The notes below the pieces were generated by a model. The model worked only from the letters and a program-made list of their open reading frames with translations. It did not search any database and was not told the DNA's origin. Shown here piece by piece: positions 7,561-16,539 of a stretch of 64,000 bases of DNA. Position numbers and translations under genes: made by a program. Source of the stretch: Stutzerimonas kunmingensis (GTDB lineage: Bacteria; Pseudomonadota; Gammaproteobacteria; Pseudomonadales; Pseudomonadaceae); the NCBI RefSeq assembly GCF_900114065.1, contig NZ_FORS01000008.1, forward strand, positions 1-64,000, read 5' to 3'. The first letter of the stretch is position 1. Each line of letters starts with the position of its first letter.

Positions 7561-7729
7561 AACCGCCGTGCCCGCTTTGGCGGCGACATTCCTCTGACTG
7601 ATAGTGCTGTCCGACGCCGGCCCGGCTGCCGGCAATATCAAGCGCTGACGCGCATTACGCGCCTTTGCCCCGCCTGATTGCTGGGCAATGCCGGCCTATC
7701 GACATGCGTAACGTGACTCCTTTATTCTG

Positions 7730-7740
7730 CTGTGCGAAAC
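7730..7740. promoter_or_regulatory. Operator-like motif CTGTGCGAAAC upstream of the hydratase/dehydrogenase gene
   Basis: The 11-mer CTGTGCGAAAC ends 54 bp before the gene at 7795. The same 11-mer occurs in inverted orientation at 16540-16550, in front of the acyl-CoA ligase and next to the IclR gene. This suggests one regulator, most simply the IclR protein at 15626-16411, controls both promoters. Confidence 0.5.
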
Positions 7741-7794
7741 ATGATTCCGTGAAATTACAATTCCAATCAGCATTTCACACAGCGGAGGCCAGTC

Positions 7795-9900
7795 ATGACA
7801 GATGTCGTACGGCTCGAAATTCAGGGCGATATCGCGCTGATCACGGTCAACAACCCACCTGTTAACGCCCTTGGCCAGGCAGTGCGTGAAGGCCTGCTGA
7901 AGGCCTTTCAGCACGCCGAAGCGGACCAGCAGGTCCGTGCCTTGGCGCTGGTGTGCGAGGGCAATACCTTTATTGCTGGCGCTGACATCAAGGAGTTCGG
8001 CAAGCCCCCGCAAGCGCCGAGCCTGCCGGAGGTGATCGAGGTTATCGAAGGCTGCAGCAAGCCGAGCGTGGCGGTGATCCATGGCACTGCGCTGGGCGGC
8101 GGACTTGAAGTCGCGCTGGGTTGTCATTACCGCATCGCCCGGCAGGACGCCAAGGTCGGTCTGCCGGAAGTGAAGCTGGGTTTGTTGCCCGGCGCCGGGG
8201 GTACTCAGCGCTTGCCGCGTCTGGCAGGGGTTGAGAAGGCGCTGGACATGATTGTCAGTGGCTCACCCATCGGTGCGGCGGAGGCGGTCGAGCACCACAT
8301 CGTCGACGAGCTGTTCGAGGGTGATCTGCGCGAGGCCGGCCTGGCTTATGCGCGTCGGCTGGTAGGCGAAGGCCGCGGCCCGCGCCGCACGGGTGAACAG
8401 ACCTATGGCCTCGAAGGCGTCGACAACGAGGCGCTGATCCGCGCCAAGCACGCAGAAGTCGCCAAGCGCATGCCCGGGCTGTTCTCGCCGCTGCGCTGCA
8501 TTGCGGCGGTCGAGGCCGCGACAAAGCTGCCGCTGACCGAGGGCCTCAAGCGTGAGCGTGAGCTGTTCGCCGAGTGCCTGAACTCGCCACAGCGGGGTGC
8601 CTTGGTCCATTCATTCTTCGCCGAACGCGAGGCGGGCAAGATCAACGATCTGCCCTCCGACGTGAAACCGCGCACGATCAAGACCGCCGCGGTGATCGGT
8701 GGCGGCACCATGGGTGTCGGCATCGCGCTGAGCTTCGCCAATGCCGGTGTGCCGGTGAAGCTGCTGGAAATCAATGAGGAGGCGCTGCAACGCGGCTTGC
8801 AGCGCGCCCGCGACACCTACGCGGCGAGCGTCAAGCGCGGCAGCCTGACCGAAGACGCGATGGAGCAGCGCCTCGCGCTGATCGAGGGCGTGACCGAGTA
8901 CGCTGCGCTGGCTGATGCCGACGTGGTGGTCGAAGCGGTCTTCGAGGAAATGGGCGTCAAGCAGCAGGTCTTCGAGCAGTTGGATGCCATTTGCAAGCCC
9001 GGCGCGATTCTCGCCTCCAACACTTCCTCGCTTGATCTGGACGCCATCGCGGCTTTCACCAAGCGCCCGGAAGATGTGGTCGGCCTGCATTTCTTCAGCC
9101 CAGCCAACGTCATGCGTTTGCTGGAAGTGGTGCGTGGCGAGCGGACCAGCGATGAAGTGCTCGCCACTGCCATGGCGATCGGCAAGCAGCTGAAGAAGGT
9201 TTCGGTGGTGGTCGGCGTCTGCGACGGCTTCGTTGGTAACCGCATGGTCTTCCAGTACGGCCGCGAGGCGGAATTCCTCTTGGAGGAGGGCGCCACGCCA
9301 GGACAGGTCGACGGTGCGCTGCGAAACTTCGGCATGGCCATGGGGCCGTTCGCCATGCGTGATCTGTCCGGTCTCGATATCGGCCAGGCGATCCGCAAGC
9401 GTCAGCGCGCGACGTTGCCGGCGCACCTGGATTTCCCCACCGTGTCCGACAAGCTCTGCGCCGCCGGCATGCTCGGGCAGAAGACTGGCGCCGGCTACTA
9501 CCGCTACGAGCCGGGCAACCGCACACCGCAGGAGAATCCCGACCTCGCGCCTATGCTGGAAGCCGCGTCGCAGGAGAAAGGCATCGAGCGAAAGGCTCTG
9601 GACGAGCAGTACATCGTCGAGCGCTGCATCTTTGCGCTGGTCAACGAGGGCGCCAAGATTCTTGAAGAAGGCATCGCCCAGCGCTCCAGCGATATCGACG
9701 TTATCTACCTTAACGGCTACGGCTTCCCGGCCTTCCGCGGCGGACCGATGTTCTATGCCGACAGCGTTGGGCTGGACACCGTGCTGGCGCGGGTCAAGGA
9801 ACTGCACACACGTTGCGGCGACTGGTGGAAACCGGCGCCACTGCTGGAAAAACTGGCCGCCGAAGGCCGCACCTTCACCGAATGGCAGGCCGGGCAATGA
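7795..9900 (+). CDS. Bifunctional enoyl-CoA hydratase / 3-hydroxyacyl-CoA dehydrogenase (PimF/FadJ-like)
   Basis: 701-aa soluble beta-oxidation enzyme that hydrates 2-enoyl-CoA and then oxidises 3-hydroxyacyl-CoA with NAD. The crotonase domain (1-~190) has oxyanion-hole sequences AGADIKEF and HGTALGGGLE and the catalytic acid in LPEVKLGLLPGAGGTQR. The dehydrogenase part has a Rossmann GGGTMGVG at ~300, NTSSL, and catalytic HFFSP, followed by the two C-terminal helical repeats. RBS GGAGG precedes ATG 7795. It heads an apparent operon with the two acyl-CoA dehydrogenases (46- and 12-bp gaps), the order seen in pimelate/dicarboxylate operons. Substrate is inferred. Confidence 0.9.
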   Translation: MTDVVRLEIQGDIALITVNNPPVNALGQAVREGLLKAFQHAEADQQVRALALVCEGNTFIAGADIKEFGKPPQAPSLPEVIEVIEGCSKPSVAVIHGTALGGGLEVALGCHYRIARQDAKVGLPEVKLGLLPGAGGTQRLPRLAGVEKALDMIVSGSPIGAAEAVEHHIVDELFEGDLREAGLAYARRLVGEGRGPRRTGEQTYGLEGVDNEALIRAKHAEVAKRMPGLFSPLRCIAAVEAATKLPLTEGLKRERELFAECLNSPQRGALVHSFFAEREAGKINDLPSDVKPRTIKTAAVIGGGTMGVGIALSFANAGVPVKLLEINEEALQRGLQRARDTYAASVKRGSLTEDAMEQRLALIEGVTEYAALADADVVVEAVFEEMGVKQQVFEQLDAICKPGAILASNTSSLDLDAIAAFTKRPEDVVGLHFFSPANVMRLLEVVRGERTSDEVLATAMAIGKQLKKVSVVVGVCDGFVGNRMVFQYGREAEFLLEEGATPGQVDGALRNFGMAMGPFAMRDLSGLDIGQAIRKRQRATLPAHLDFPTVSDKLCAAGMLGQKTGAGYYRYEPGNRTPQENPDLAPMLEAASQEKGIERKALDEQYIVERCIFALVNEGAKILEEGIAQRSSDIDVIYLNGYGFPAFRGGPMFYADSVGLDTVLARVKELHTRCGDWWKPAPLLEKLAAEGRTFTEWQAGQ

Positions 9901-9946
9901 GCACCGCCCGCCTGCACTCTGCCGATCGGATATCGAGGATTCATCC

Positions 9947-11143
9947 ATGAACGTCAACTACACGGCCGAAGAGCTCGCCTTCCGCGATGAAGTGCGCGCC
10001 TTCCTGAAAAGCGAGCTGCCGGCGGATATCGCCGCCAAGGTCAAGCTCGGCAAGCACATGTCCAAGGAAGATCACCAGCGCTGGCAGCAGATCCTGGTCA
10101 AGCGCGGCTGGTATGCGCCGGGCTGGCCGGTGGAGCTGGGCGGCACCACCTGGGGCCCGGTGGAAAAGCACATCTTCGACGAGGAGTGCGCCGCCTTCGG
10201 GGCGCCGCGTACCGTGCCCTTCGGCGTCAACATGGTCGCCCCGGTGATCATCAAGTTCGGCACCCAGCAGCAGATCGACCACTACCTGCCGCGCATCCTC
10301 TCCGGCGAGGACTGGTGGTGCCAGGGCTATTCCGAGCCCGGTGCCGGCTCCGACCTGGCGAGCCTGAAGACCCGCGCCGTGCGTGACGGCGACCACTACG
10401 TGGTCAACGGCCAGAAGACCTGGACCACCCTTGGTCAGCACGCCAACATGATCTTCTGCCTGGTGCGCACCGACCCCGAGGCCCAGCAGCAGCGCGGCAT
10501 CAGCTTCCTGCTGATCGACATGAAGAGCCCGGGCATCAGCGTGCGGCCGATCATCACCCTGGACGGCGACCACGAGGTCAACGAAGTCTTCTTCGACAAC
10601 GTCCGCGTGCCGGTGGAGAACCTCGTCGGCGAGGAAAACCAGGGCTGGACCTGCGCCAAGTACCTGCTGACCCACGAGCGCACGGGCCTTGCCGGCATCG
10701 GCTCTTCGAAGGCGGTGTTGGCGCATCTGAAGCGCATCGCGATGAAGGAAGTTTGCGACGGCAAGCCGATGCTTGAAGACCCGCTGTTCCGCGCTCAGGT
10801 CGCGGAGGTCGAGATGCAGCTGATGGCCATCGAGATGAGCACCCTGCGCATCCTCGCCGCGGCGAAAGAAGGCGGCGTGCCCGGTGCCGAGTCGTCGATT
10901 CTCAAGGTCAAGGGCACCGAGATTCGCCAGGCGATCACTCACCTGTTGCGCAAGGTCATTGGCCCCTACGCGTTGCCGTTCCTCGAAGAGGAAATGCAGC
11001 TGGACTACGACGGCGAGCTCTTGCACGCCGATTACAGCGCGTCGCTGGCCGGCGACTACTTCAACATGCGCAAGCTGTCGATCTTCGGCGGCTCCAACGA
11101 AATCCAGAAGAACATCGTCTCGAAGATGATTCTCGAGCTGTAA
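9947..11143 (+). CDS. Acyl-CoA dehydrogenase, PimC-like large subunit
   Basis: 398-aa FAD flavoenzyme of the acyl-CoA dehydrogenase superfamily, introducing the 2,3 double bond into an acyl-CoA. N-terminal helical domain (~1-120), middle beta domain with CQGYSEPGAGSDLASL and the flavin-contacting WTTLGQHA, C-terminal helical domain ending in FGGSNEIQKNI. Paired with a 380-aa partner 12 bp downstream, it resembles the large subunit of the two-subunit PimC/PimD pimeloyl-CoA dehydrogenase. That pairing, the upstream hydratase and the nearby CoA ligase suggest dicarboxylic or branched acyl-CoA substrates. Substrate not provable here. Confidence 0.88.
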   Translation: MNVNYTAEELAFRDEVRAFLKSELPADIAAKVKLGKHMSKEDHQRWQQILVKRGWYAPGWPVELGGTTWGPVEKHIFDEECAAFGAPRTVPFGVNMVAPVIIKFGTQQQIDHYLPRILSGEDWWCQGYSEPGAGSDLASLKTRAVRDGDHYVVNGQKTWTTLGQHANMIFCLVRTDPEAQQQRGISFLLIDMKSPGISVRPIITLDGDHEVNEVFFDNVRVPVENLVGEENQGWTCAKYLLTHERTGLAGIGSSKAVLAHLKRIAMKEVCDGKPMLEDPLFRAQVAEVEMQLMAIEMSTLRILAAAKEGGVPGAESSILKVKGTEIRQAITHLLRKVIGPYALPFLEEEMQLDYDGELLHADYSASLAGDYFNMRKLSIFGGSNEIQKNIVSKMILEL

Positions 11144-11155
11144 GGGGGCACCGCA

Positions 11156-12298
11156 ATGGACTTCAAACTGACTGAAGAGCAGCAAATGCTGCAAGACACC
11201 GCGGCGCGCCTGGTGCGCGACGCCTACCCGTTCGAGCAGCGCGAGAAATTCAGCGAGTCGGAGCTGGGCTTTTCCGCCGAGTTCTGGGGGCAACTGGGCG
11301 AGCTGGGCCTGACCGCCGTACCGTTCGCCGAAGAGATCGGCGGCTTTGGCGGCGGCGGCGTGGAAACCATGCTGGTCATGACCGAACTTGGTCGCGGTCT
11401 GACGCTGGAGCCGTATCTGCAATCGGTTATCTATGGCGGCGGCCTGCTCAGCCAGCTGGGCAGCGACGCGCAGAAAGAAGATCTGCTGCCGCAGGTCGCG
11501 GCCGGTTCGCTGCAATTGGCGGTGGCCTTCGATGAGCCGCAGAGCCACTACAACCTCCACGACGTGCAGACCAAAGCCGAAGCGGTCGACGGCGGTTATC
11601 GCCTGTCCGGACGCAAGGCAGTTGTCATCGGTGGACACAGCGCCGGGCAGATCATCGTCTCTGCGCGCACGGCCGGCGACAGCCGTGACGAAGCGGGTAT
11701 CAGCCTGTTCCTGGTCGACCCGGGCGCTCAGGGCGTCAGCCGCCGCGTCTACCCGACCATTGATGGGCGTAAGGGCTGCGAGCTGTTCCTCGACAACGTG
11801 CAGGTGGGCGCTGACGCCGTGCTCGGCGAAGTCGGCAACGCGCTCCCAGCACTGCGTTACCAGCAGGGCCGTGCCATTGCCGCGCAGTGTGCCGACGCCC
11901 TGGGCAGCATGGATGAGGCCTGCAAGCTGACCCTCGACTACCTGAAGACCCGCAAGCAGTTCGGTGTACCGATCGGCAAGTTCCAGGTTCTGCAGCATCG
12001 CATGGTGGACATGCAGACCGAGCTGGAGCAGGCCACCAGCATGGCGATCCTCGCCGCGACCTTTGCCGATGGCGAAGACAACGACGAGCGCCGTCGCATC
12101 ATCGCCGCCGCCAAGTACATCTGCGCCCGCGCCGCGCGCAAGGTGGCCGAGGAAGCCATCCAGCTGCACGGCGGCATCGGCATGACCTGGGAATACAACC
12201 TCGCCCACCACGCCAAGCGCCTGGTGATGATCGCCCACCAGTTCGGTGACGACGACCATCACCTGAAGGCCTATGCGAAGCTGATGCAGGTGGCCTGA
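11156..12298 (+). CDS. Acyl-CoA dehydrogenase, PimD-like small subunit
   Basis: 380-aa second acyl-CoA dehydrogenase of the pair. N-terminal domain begins MDFKLTEEQQMLQDTAARLV, with a glycine-rich GGFGGGG loop at ~65; the middle domain is less conserved (VAFDEPQSHYNLHD in place of the usual EPxAGSD). The C-terminal domain has KTRKQFGVPIGKFQ and QLHGGIGMTWEYNLAHHAKR. The divergent middle domain agrees with a heteromer in which one subunit carries most FAD contacts, as in PimCD. It ends the operon; a strong terminator follows. Confidence 0.87.
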   Translation: MDFKLTEEQQMLQDTAARLVRDAYPFEQREKFSESELGFSAEFWGQLGELGLTAVPFAEEIGGFGGGGVETMLVMTELGRGLTLEPYLQSVIYGGGLLSQLGSDAQKEDLLPQVAAGSLQLAVAFDEPQSHYNLHDVQTKAEAVDGGYRLSGRKAVVIGGHSAGQIIVSARTAGDSRDEAGISLFLVDPGAQGVSRRVYPTIDGRKGCELFLDNVQVGADAVLGEVGNALPALRYQQGRAIAAQCADALGSMDEACKLTLDYLKTRKQFGVPIGKFQVLQHRMVDMQTELEQATSMAILAATFADGEDNDERRRIIAAAKYICARAARKVAEEAIQLHGGIGMTWEYNLAHHAKRLVMIAHQFGDDDHHLKAYAKLMQVA

Positions 12299-12317
12299 TC
12301 GTCCCGCCTGCAGCATG

Positions 12318-12347
12318 AAAAAACCCGCTCTCAGGAGCGGGTTTTTT
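12318..12347 (+). terminator. Terminator after the acyl-CoA dehydrogenase operon
   Basis: AAAAAACCCGCTC TCAG GAGCGGGTTTTTT: a perfect 13-bp stem with flanking A and T runs, able to work in both directions. It ends the + strand operon and may also serve the convergent MFS gene. Confidence 0.9.
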
Positions 12348-12380
12348 GTGGGCGGTGGATACCGTTGCGGTGATTGTGCT

Positions 12381-12533
12381 GTGGGAGCGGACTTATCCGC
12401 GACGTTCCTTGGCTCCGGTGCTAAGCCGGGTATGCGAACAGTCCGGTAGGGCGGTTGGCGCGCTTCACCACACGCGGCGGGTCGGCACGGCGGCTGGGTG
12501 GGGCGGTGGATCGGTAAAGCGTGATCCACCCTG
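12381..12533. repeat. REP-like palindromic repeats between convergent genes
   Basis: GTGGGAGCGGACTTATCCGC at 12381-12400 contains GCGGA-CTTA-TCCGC and matches the style of Pseudomonas REP elements. A second palindrome, GGTGGATC, 10 nt, GATCCACC, lies at 12505-12530. Both sit in the non-coding gap between convergent genes, the typical location. Confidence 0.55.
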
Positions 12534-12554
12534 CGCCTGACGTCCCGCGTCCGA

Positions 12555-13913
12555 TCAGGCCGGTTTCGCCTCTGCCCCGACTGGCGCCGCACCCTGCGGC
12601 TTCCATTCCTGCAGCCGTTCCAGGCTGCCGCGGTAATGCTTGAGGCCCATGCCGAGCAGGACTATCGCGCCGACCAGCGCAACGCCGGTGACGATCAGCA
12701 GCGAGTAGCGCAGGGCGTTGTCGTCGCCGAAGACGAAATCGGTGCCCAGCGCCACAGCGGTCGGGCCGATGCCCAGGCCGACCATGGTGATGACGAACAG
12801 GTACACCGCCGACGCCTGGCCACGCATGGAATTGGGCATGATTTCCTGAATCGCCGCCGGACCGACGCCGAAGGGCATGGCGATGGTGAAGACGTGCAGG
12901 GCGATCAGCGCCAGCGCCAGTTCGCCGGTGCCGGCCATGTAGGCGAGATTGAGCGGCAGGGTCAGCGCGGCGGAGATGATGCCGACGCGCAGCGGTGCGT
13001 CGCGATAACCGCGGCGGTGCAGCAGGTCCGACAGCCGCCCGCCGGCGATGATGCCGATCGAGCCGGCCACTGCCACCACCGAGCCGTAGAGCACGCCGAC
13101 GTCGCTGGCCGACCAGCCGTAGGTGCGGATGAAGAATGTCGGAATCCACGCCGAACTGCCGTAGGCGGCGAAGGCCAGGCAGGCGAAGCCGAAGTTGTGG
13201 CACAGCACGGTGCGGCGGTTCTGGCGGATATAGCCCGCCACCTCGCTGAGTGGCACCTCGACGCCGGCGCCGACGCCCTTGCGCGACGGCTCGCGGATCA
13301 GCAAGAGCACGGCGGTGAACAGCACGCCGGCTGCACCGAGCACGAGGAAGATCAGCTGCCAGGGTCGGACCATGCCGAGCACCGGCAGCTCCACATCACC
13401 TTGGGCCGAGGCGAACTTGACCACCAGCCCGCCGAGCAGAAAGGCCAGACCGGAGCCGATGTAGATGCCCATCGAATAGACGCTCATGGCGGTGCCGCGC
13501 AGCTTGGGCGGGAAGCTGTCGGCGATCAGCGAATAGGCCGAGGGCGACAGTGCGGCCTCGCCGACACCGACGCCGATGCGGAACACGAGAAACTGCCAGA
13601 AGGTCCGCGCGGTACCGCACAGCGCGGTCATCAGGCTCCACACCAGCACGCCGATGGCGATGATGCCGCGGCGGCTCTTGCGGTCGGCCAGGCGTCCGAT
13701 GGGCACGCCGCAGATGGTGTAGAACACCGCGAAGGAGAAGCCCATCAGCAGGCTCATATGGGTGTCGGTGATGCCCAGGTCGCGGCGGATCGGCTCGACC
13801 AGCAGGTTGAGGATCTGCCGATCGACGAAGGACAGCACATAGGCGAGCATGAGGATGGCGACCGTGACCCAGGCGCGGGTTTGCGAGGGGTAGCCGTTAT
13901 TGTTGTTGTGCAT
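12555..13913 (-). CDS. MFS transporter, Spinster-like
   Basis: 452-aa inner-membrane transporter with about 12 helices. The first helix carries LAYVLSFVDRQILNLLVEPI and the loop 2-3 signature is GVPIGRLADRKSRR, both typical of the spinster-type major facilitator subfamily often linked to catabolic operons in pseudomonads. It is transcribed towards the acyl-CoA dehydrogenases, next to the hydrolase gene. It probably imports the organic acid handled by the cluster, or exports a product; the substrate is not known. A palindromic site precedes it at 14001-14020. Confidence 0.85.
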   Translation of the reverse strand: MHNNNNGYPSQTRAWVTVAILMLAYVLSFVDRQILNLLVEPIRRDLGITDTHMSLLMGFSFAVFYTICGVPIGRLADRKSRRGIIAIGVLVWSLMTALCGTARTFWQFLVFRIGVGVGEAALSPSAYSLIADSFPPKLRGTAMSVYSMGIYIGSGLAFLLGGLVVKFASAQGDVELPVLGMVRPWQLIFLVLGAAGVLFTAVLLLIREPSRKGVGAGVEVPLSEVAGYIRQNRRTVLCHNFGFACLAFAAYGSSAWIPTFFIRTYGWSASDVGVLYGSVVAVAGSIGIIAGGRLSDLLHRRGYRDAPLRVGIISAALTLPLNLAYMAGTGELALALIALHVFTIAMPFGVGPAAIQEIMPNSMRGQASAVYLFVITMVGLGIGPTAVALGTDFVFGDDNALRYSLLIVTGVALVGAIVLLGMGLKHYRGSLERLQEWKPQGAAPVGAEAKPA

Positions 13914-14000
13914 GGCAAGGCTCCATTGGCGAGGAGGGCTGTAACCAGCCCATCCTCACTTTTGTCGGAGATCAGCCATCCGGCAAGGTGAATAACCCTC

Positions 14001-14020
14001 GCATATGTTTCGAAATATGC
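14001..14020. promoter_or_regulatory. Palindrome in the MFS promoter region
   Basis: GCATATGTTTCGAAATATGC has 6-bp arms (GCATAT/ATATGC) round a centre containing GTTTCG. It sits about 90 bp upstream of the MFS start. The GTTTCG core is shared with the motif at 16540-16550, so it may be a divergent site of the same regulator. Confidence 0.35.
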
Positions 14021-14058
14021 TAGCAGTGTTCCGCTCTGCGAAATTAATGCGCTTGGAG

Positions 14059-14943
14059 TCAGGCCACCGTTTGGTGTTGGCTCGGCATCAGCTCCGGCAA
14101 CAAGCGCGGCGTCCACAAGTTGTCGGCGAAGCCGCGACGGAAGAAGCCGAAGTGGCCGATCCGCGTGGCGCCGATTTCCGCGGGCGCGATGCGCTGCATG
14201 GTTTTCGGTGCCGAGCTGTAGAAGCCATGCAGGGATTCAGTGTTGCGCGCCGACATCATTTCGTCGTCGCTGAAGGACAGCGAGGTCAGGGGCGTGCGCA
14301 CGGCTGCGAAGGCCTGGCGCATGGGCTCGCCCTCGACACCGACCAGGTAGTCCGGATGCAGGCACCAGCGCCGCCACTGGCGAATCACCCCGGCGGGCAG
14401 GTCGCCGACCGCTCCGATACGACCGCCCGGGAAGTAGCCGGCCACGGCGGTCAGTACGGGCGCCAGACCATGCCAGAGCAGCCAGGCTTTGTTGCGGATC
14501 TGCGGGCTGTTCTCGCGCCAGTAGCCGCTGCCAGCGGCAATGGTGACGATGCGGGTCAGGCGCTCATGGCCGTTGACCAGCGGCAGGATCTGCGCGCCGA
14601 CACTGTGGCCGATCCAGTACAGCGGCAGCTCACCGGCAACCTCGGCCGCCGCGGCGAGCACCGCGCTGCAGTCGTGGCGCGCCCAGTCGAGGATATCGAC
14701 GTTCAACTGGCGGAGCGGCACCCGCCGCGAGCGGCCCATGCCCAGGTAATCGAAGGTCACCGCCAAGTAGCCCTGGCCGGCCAGCCAGTTGGCGAAGTCG
14801 GTGTAGAAGCGCTGCGGCACGCCCATCGCCGGCGCGATCAGCACGACGCCGCATGGCAGGCTGCTCGGCTGATACCAGTAGCTGGACAGGGCATGGCCGT
14901 TGCCGTTGTCGATGGAGCGTTCTTCAACCTGTATCGTCGCCAT
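14059..14943 (-). CDS. Alpha/beta hydrolase
   Basis: 294-aa soluble alpha/beta-hydrolase-fold protein. Nucleophile elbow GHSVG lies near residue 113, the oxyanion loop is VVLIAPAMGVPQRFY, and a late acid/His pair is plausible in FSDDEMMS and IGHFGFFR. It resembles the uncharacterised pseudomonad hydrolases annotated as putative serine peptidases/esterases. It is divergent from a TetR gene (100 bp apart), which probably controls it. The reaction is likely ester or thioester hydrolysis; the substrate is unknown. Confidence 0.8.
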   Translation of the reverse strand: MATIQVEERSIDNGNGHALSSYWYQPSSLPCGVVLIAPAMGVPQRFYTDFANWLAGQGYLAVTFDYLGMGRSRRVPLRQLNVDILDWARHDCSAVLAAAAEVAGELPLYWIGHSVGAQILPLVNGHERLTRIVTIAAGSGYWRENSPQIRNKAWLLWHGLAPVLTAVAGYFPGGRIGAVGDLPAGVIRQWRRWCLHPDYLVGVEGEPMRQAFAAVRTPLTSLSFSDDEMMSARNTESLHGFYSSAPKTMQRIAPAEIGATRIGHFGFFRRGFADNLWTPRLLPELMPSQHQTVA

Positions 14944-15011
14944 CTTGTTGTTCTCCGCGCTTCTGCGATTGCTGCGATCGGTGCAGTATACGAAGGGTAG
15001 AAGATAATTCT

Positions 15012-15028
15012 AGAAAAATATTCTAGTT
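15012..15028. promoter_or_regulatory. Candidate TetR operator
   Basis: CTAGAA, 5 nt, TTCTAG, a perfect 6-bp inverted repeat in the AT-rich 100-bp gap between the divergent hydrolase and TetR genes, 16 bp before the TetR start. Position and symmetry fit autorepression plus control of the hydrolase. Confidence 0.5.
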
Positions 15029-15043
15029 CAGACTGGAGGCCGG

Positions 15044-15622
15044 ATGGCCCGTAGTAGCCGCAAGCAGGAAATCCTTCAGGCCGCTCTCGCCTGTTTCACC
15101 GAGTTCGGCGTGGAGGCGACCACCATCGAGATGATCCGCGACCGTTCCGGCGCCAGCATCGGCAGCCTCTATCACCATTTCGGCAATCGTGAGCGGATCA
15201 TCGCCGCGCTGTATCTGGAAGGCATCGGCGAGTACGCTGCGCTGCTGGAAGCCGGCCTGATCGAGACGCTCGATGCCGAGGCCTGCGTCCGGCTGTTCGT
15301 CACCAGCTACATCGACTGGGTGGTGGCGAACCCGGACTGGGCGCGCTTCGTTCTGCACAACCGCGGGCGGGTCGAGGCGGGGGAGATGGGTGAGCAGCTC
15401 CGCGAGGTCAATCGCACCCACGGCGAGCGGGTCGGGGCGATCCTGCGCCGTCACCGGGAAAGCGGAGCCTTTCGGCGGATGCCCGGCGACTGCTTTCTCG
15501 CGGTGGTGATCGGACCCTGCCATGACATGGCGCGCAACTGGCTGGCGGGACGTTCCCGCACCGCGCTGGCCGACTGCCGCGAGCTGCTCGCGGACATCGC
15601 CTGGGCCAGCGTCAGGGCCTGA
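15044..15622 (+). CDS. TetR-family transcriptional regulator
   Basis: 192-aa repressor-type protein. The N-terminal HTH is clear (KQEILQAALACFTEFGVEATTIEMIRDRSG, then SIGSLYHHFGNRERI), and the remaining ~140 aa form the ligand-binding helical domain. Start ATG 15044 follows GGAGG at 15037-15041, close but acceptable spacing. It faces the hydrolase gene across a palindrome at 15012-15028 and is likely its regulator. Ligand unknown; acyl-CoA-like ligands would suit the neighbourhood. Confidence 0.88.
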   Translation: MARSSRKQEILQAALACFTEFGVEATTIEMIRDRSGASIGSLYHHFGNRERIIAALYLEGIGEYAALLEAGLIETLDAEACVRLFVTSYIDWVVANPDWARFVLHNRGRVEAGEMGEQLREVNRTHGERVGAILRRHRESGAFRRMPGDCFLAVVIGPCHDMARNWLAGRSRTALADCRELLADIAWASVRA

Positions 15623-15625
15623 CGA

Positions 15626-16411
15626 TCAGACGCCGAGGCTTTCGATATCCCGAGCGAGCATTTCCAGCTGGTGGGCCAGCGAGTTCTTCAGGGTTTCCTC
15701 GCTGAGCTGGAATGACGGCGCGCCGCAGGTGAGCACCATGATGCTGCCGTCGGCCAGGTGCAGCGGCACACCGGCGGCCATCACGTTGCGGTCCCAGTCG
15801 CCGAGCGACAGGCAGAAGCCGTGCTGCACGAACTCCTCGAACGAGGCGTGCAGCGAAGCCTCGATGGCGGCCCAGTCATCACCGTACTTGCTGGCCAGAG
15901 CGGCCATCAGATGCTCGCGTTCCTTCTCCGGGGTGGCGGCGAGAAAGGCGCGGCCAGCGGCGGTGATGGCCAGCGGCAGACGCACGCCGGCGTCCATGCG
16001 CAGGGTGGTGACCTCGGCCGGGCGGCAATTCTCCACGTAGATCATCGACAGCCGGTCGCGGCAGGTCAGGCCCACGGTGGTGTTGGTGCGGCGGGCGAAC
16101 TCGTCCATGTACGGCTTGGCCAGCTGGCGCACGCGCAGGTTGGAAACGTAGGCGTAGCCGAGCGCCAGCACACCGGAGTCGAGTTGGTACTTCTCCAGCT
16201 GCTGCGAATAGCTGAGGTAGCCGAGCTTGGTCAGCGTGTAGGTCATGCGCGACACGGTGGGCTTTGGCAGCCCGGTGATGCGTGCGATGTCCTGATTACC
16301 CATCACCACCGAGCCATGGGTGAAGGCACGCAGCACGTCCAGCCCGCGTGCGAGGGCCTCGACGAACTTGCGATCCTTGGGAGTGCCGGTGTCTTCGATG
16401 TCGTCGCTCAT
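15626..16411 (-). CDS. IclR-family transcriptional regulator
   Basis: 261-aa regulator of catabolic genes. N-terminal winged HTH (residues ~12-75; ALARGLDVLRAF, then GLPKPTVSRMTYTL), C-terminal effector domain of the IclR type (~90-255). ATG 16411 (MSDDIEDTG) is preferred; open frame upstream lacks conservation. It is divergent from the acyl-CoA ligase, 169 bp apart. The shared motif CTGTGCGAAAC in that gap and upstream of the gene at 7795 makes it the probable regulator of the whole acyl-CoA cluster. The effector is presumably a pathway intermediate. Confidence 0.88.
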   Translation of the reverse strand: MSDDIEDTGTPKDRKFVEALARGLDVLRAFTHGSVVMGNQDIARITGLPKPTVSRMTYTLTKLGYLSYSQQLEKYQLDSGVLALGYAYVSNLRVRQLAKPYMDEFARRTNTTVGLTCRDRLSMIYVENCRPAEVTTLRMDAGVRLPLAITAAGRAFLAATPEKEREHLMAALASKYGDDWAAIEASLHASFEEFVQHGFCLSLGDWDRNVMAAGVPLHLADGSIMVLTCGAPSFQLSEETLKNSLAHQLEMLARDIESLGV

Positions 16412-16539
16412 GGTCTCGGTCTGTCTGGCTAGTGGGCAGCGGTGGCGAACGATAGCAGATCGCCCGACGCCGGGCAGTGCGGCCATTGGCGATCATTGCG
16501 ACGGAAAAAGCGATCTACTACTATCGGATTCGACATCCA

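Noticed and set aside
9941-12592. Very long open frame (883 codons) antisense to the acyl-CoA dehydrogenase genes
   Set aside because: It mirrors codon bias of the GC-rich genes on the other strand; composition is rich in H, A, G, R and D with no domain, no RBS, and it crosses an intergenic terminator. Similar antisense frames at 49235-51439 and 53455-55605 are rejected for the same reason.
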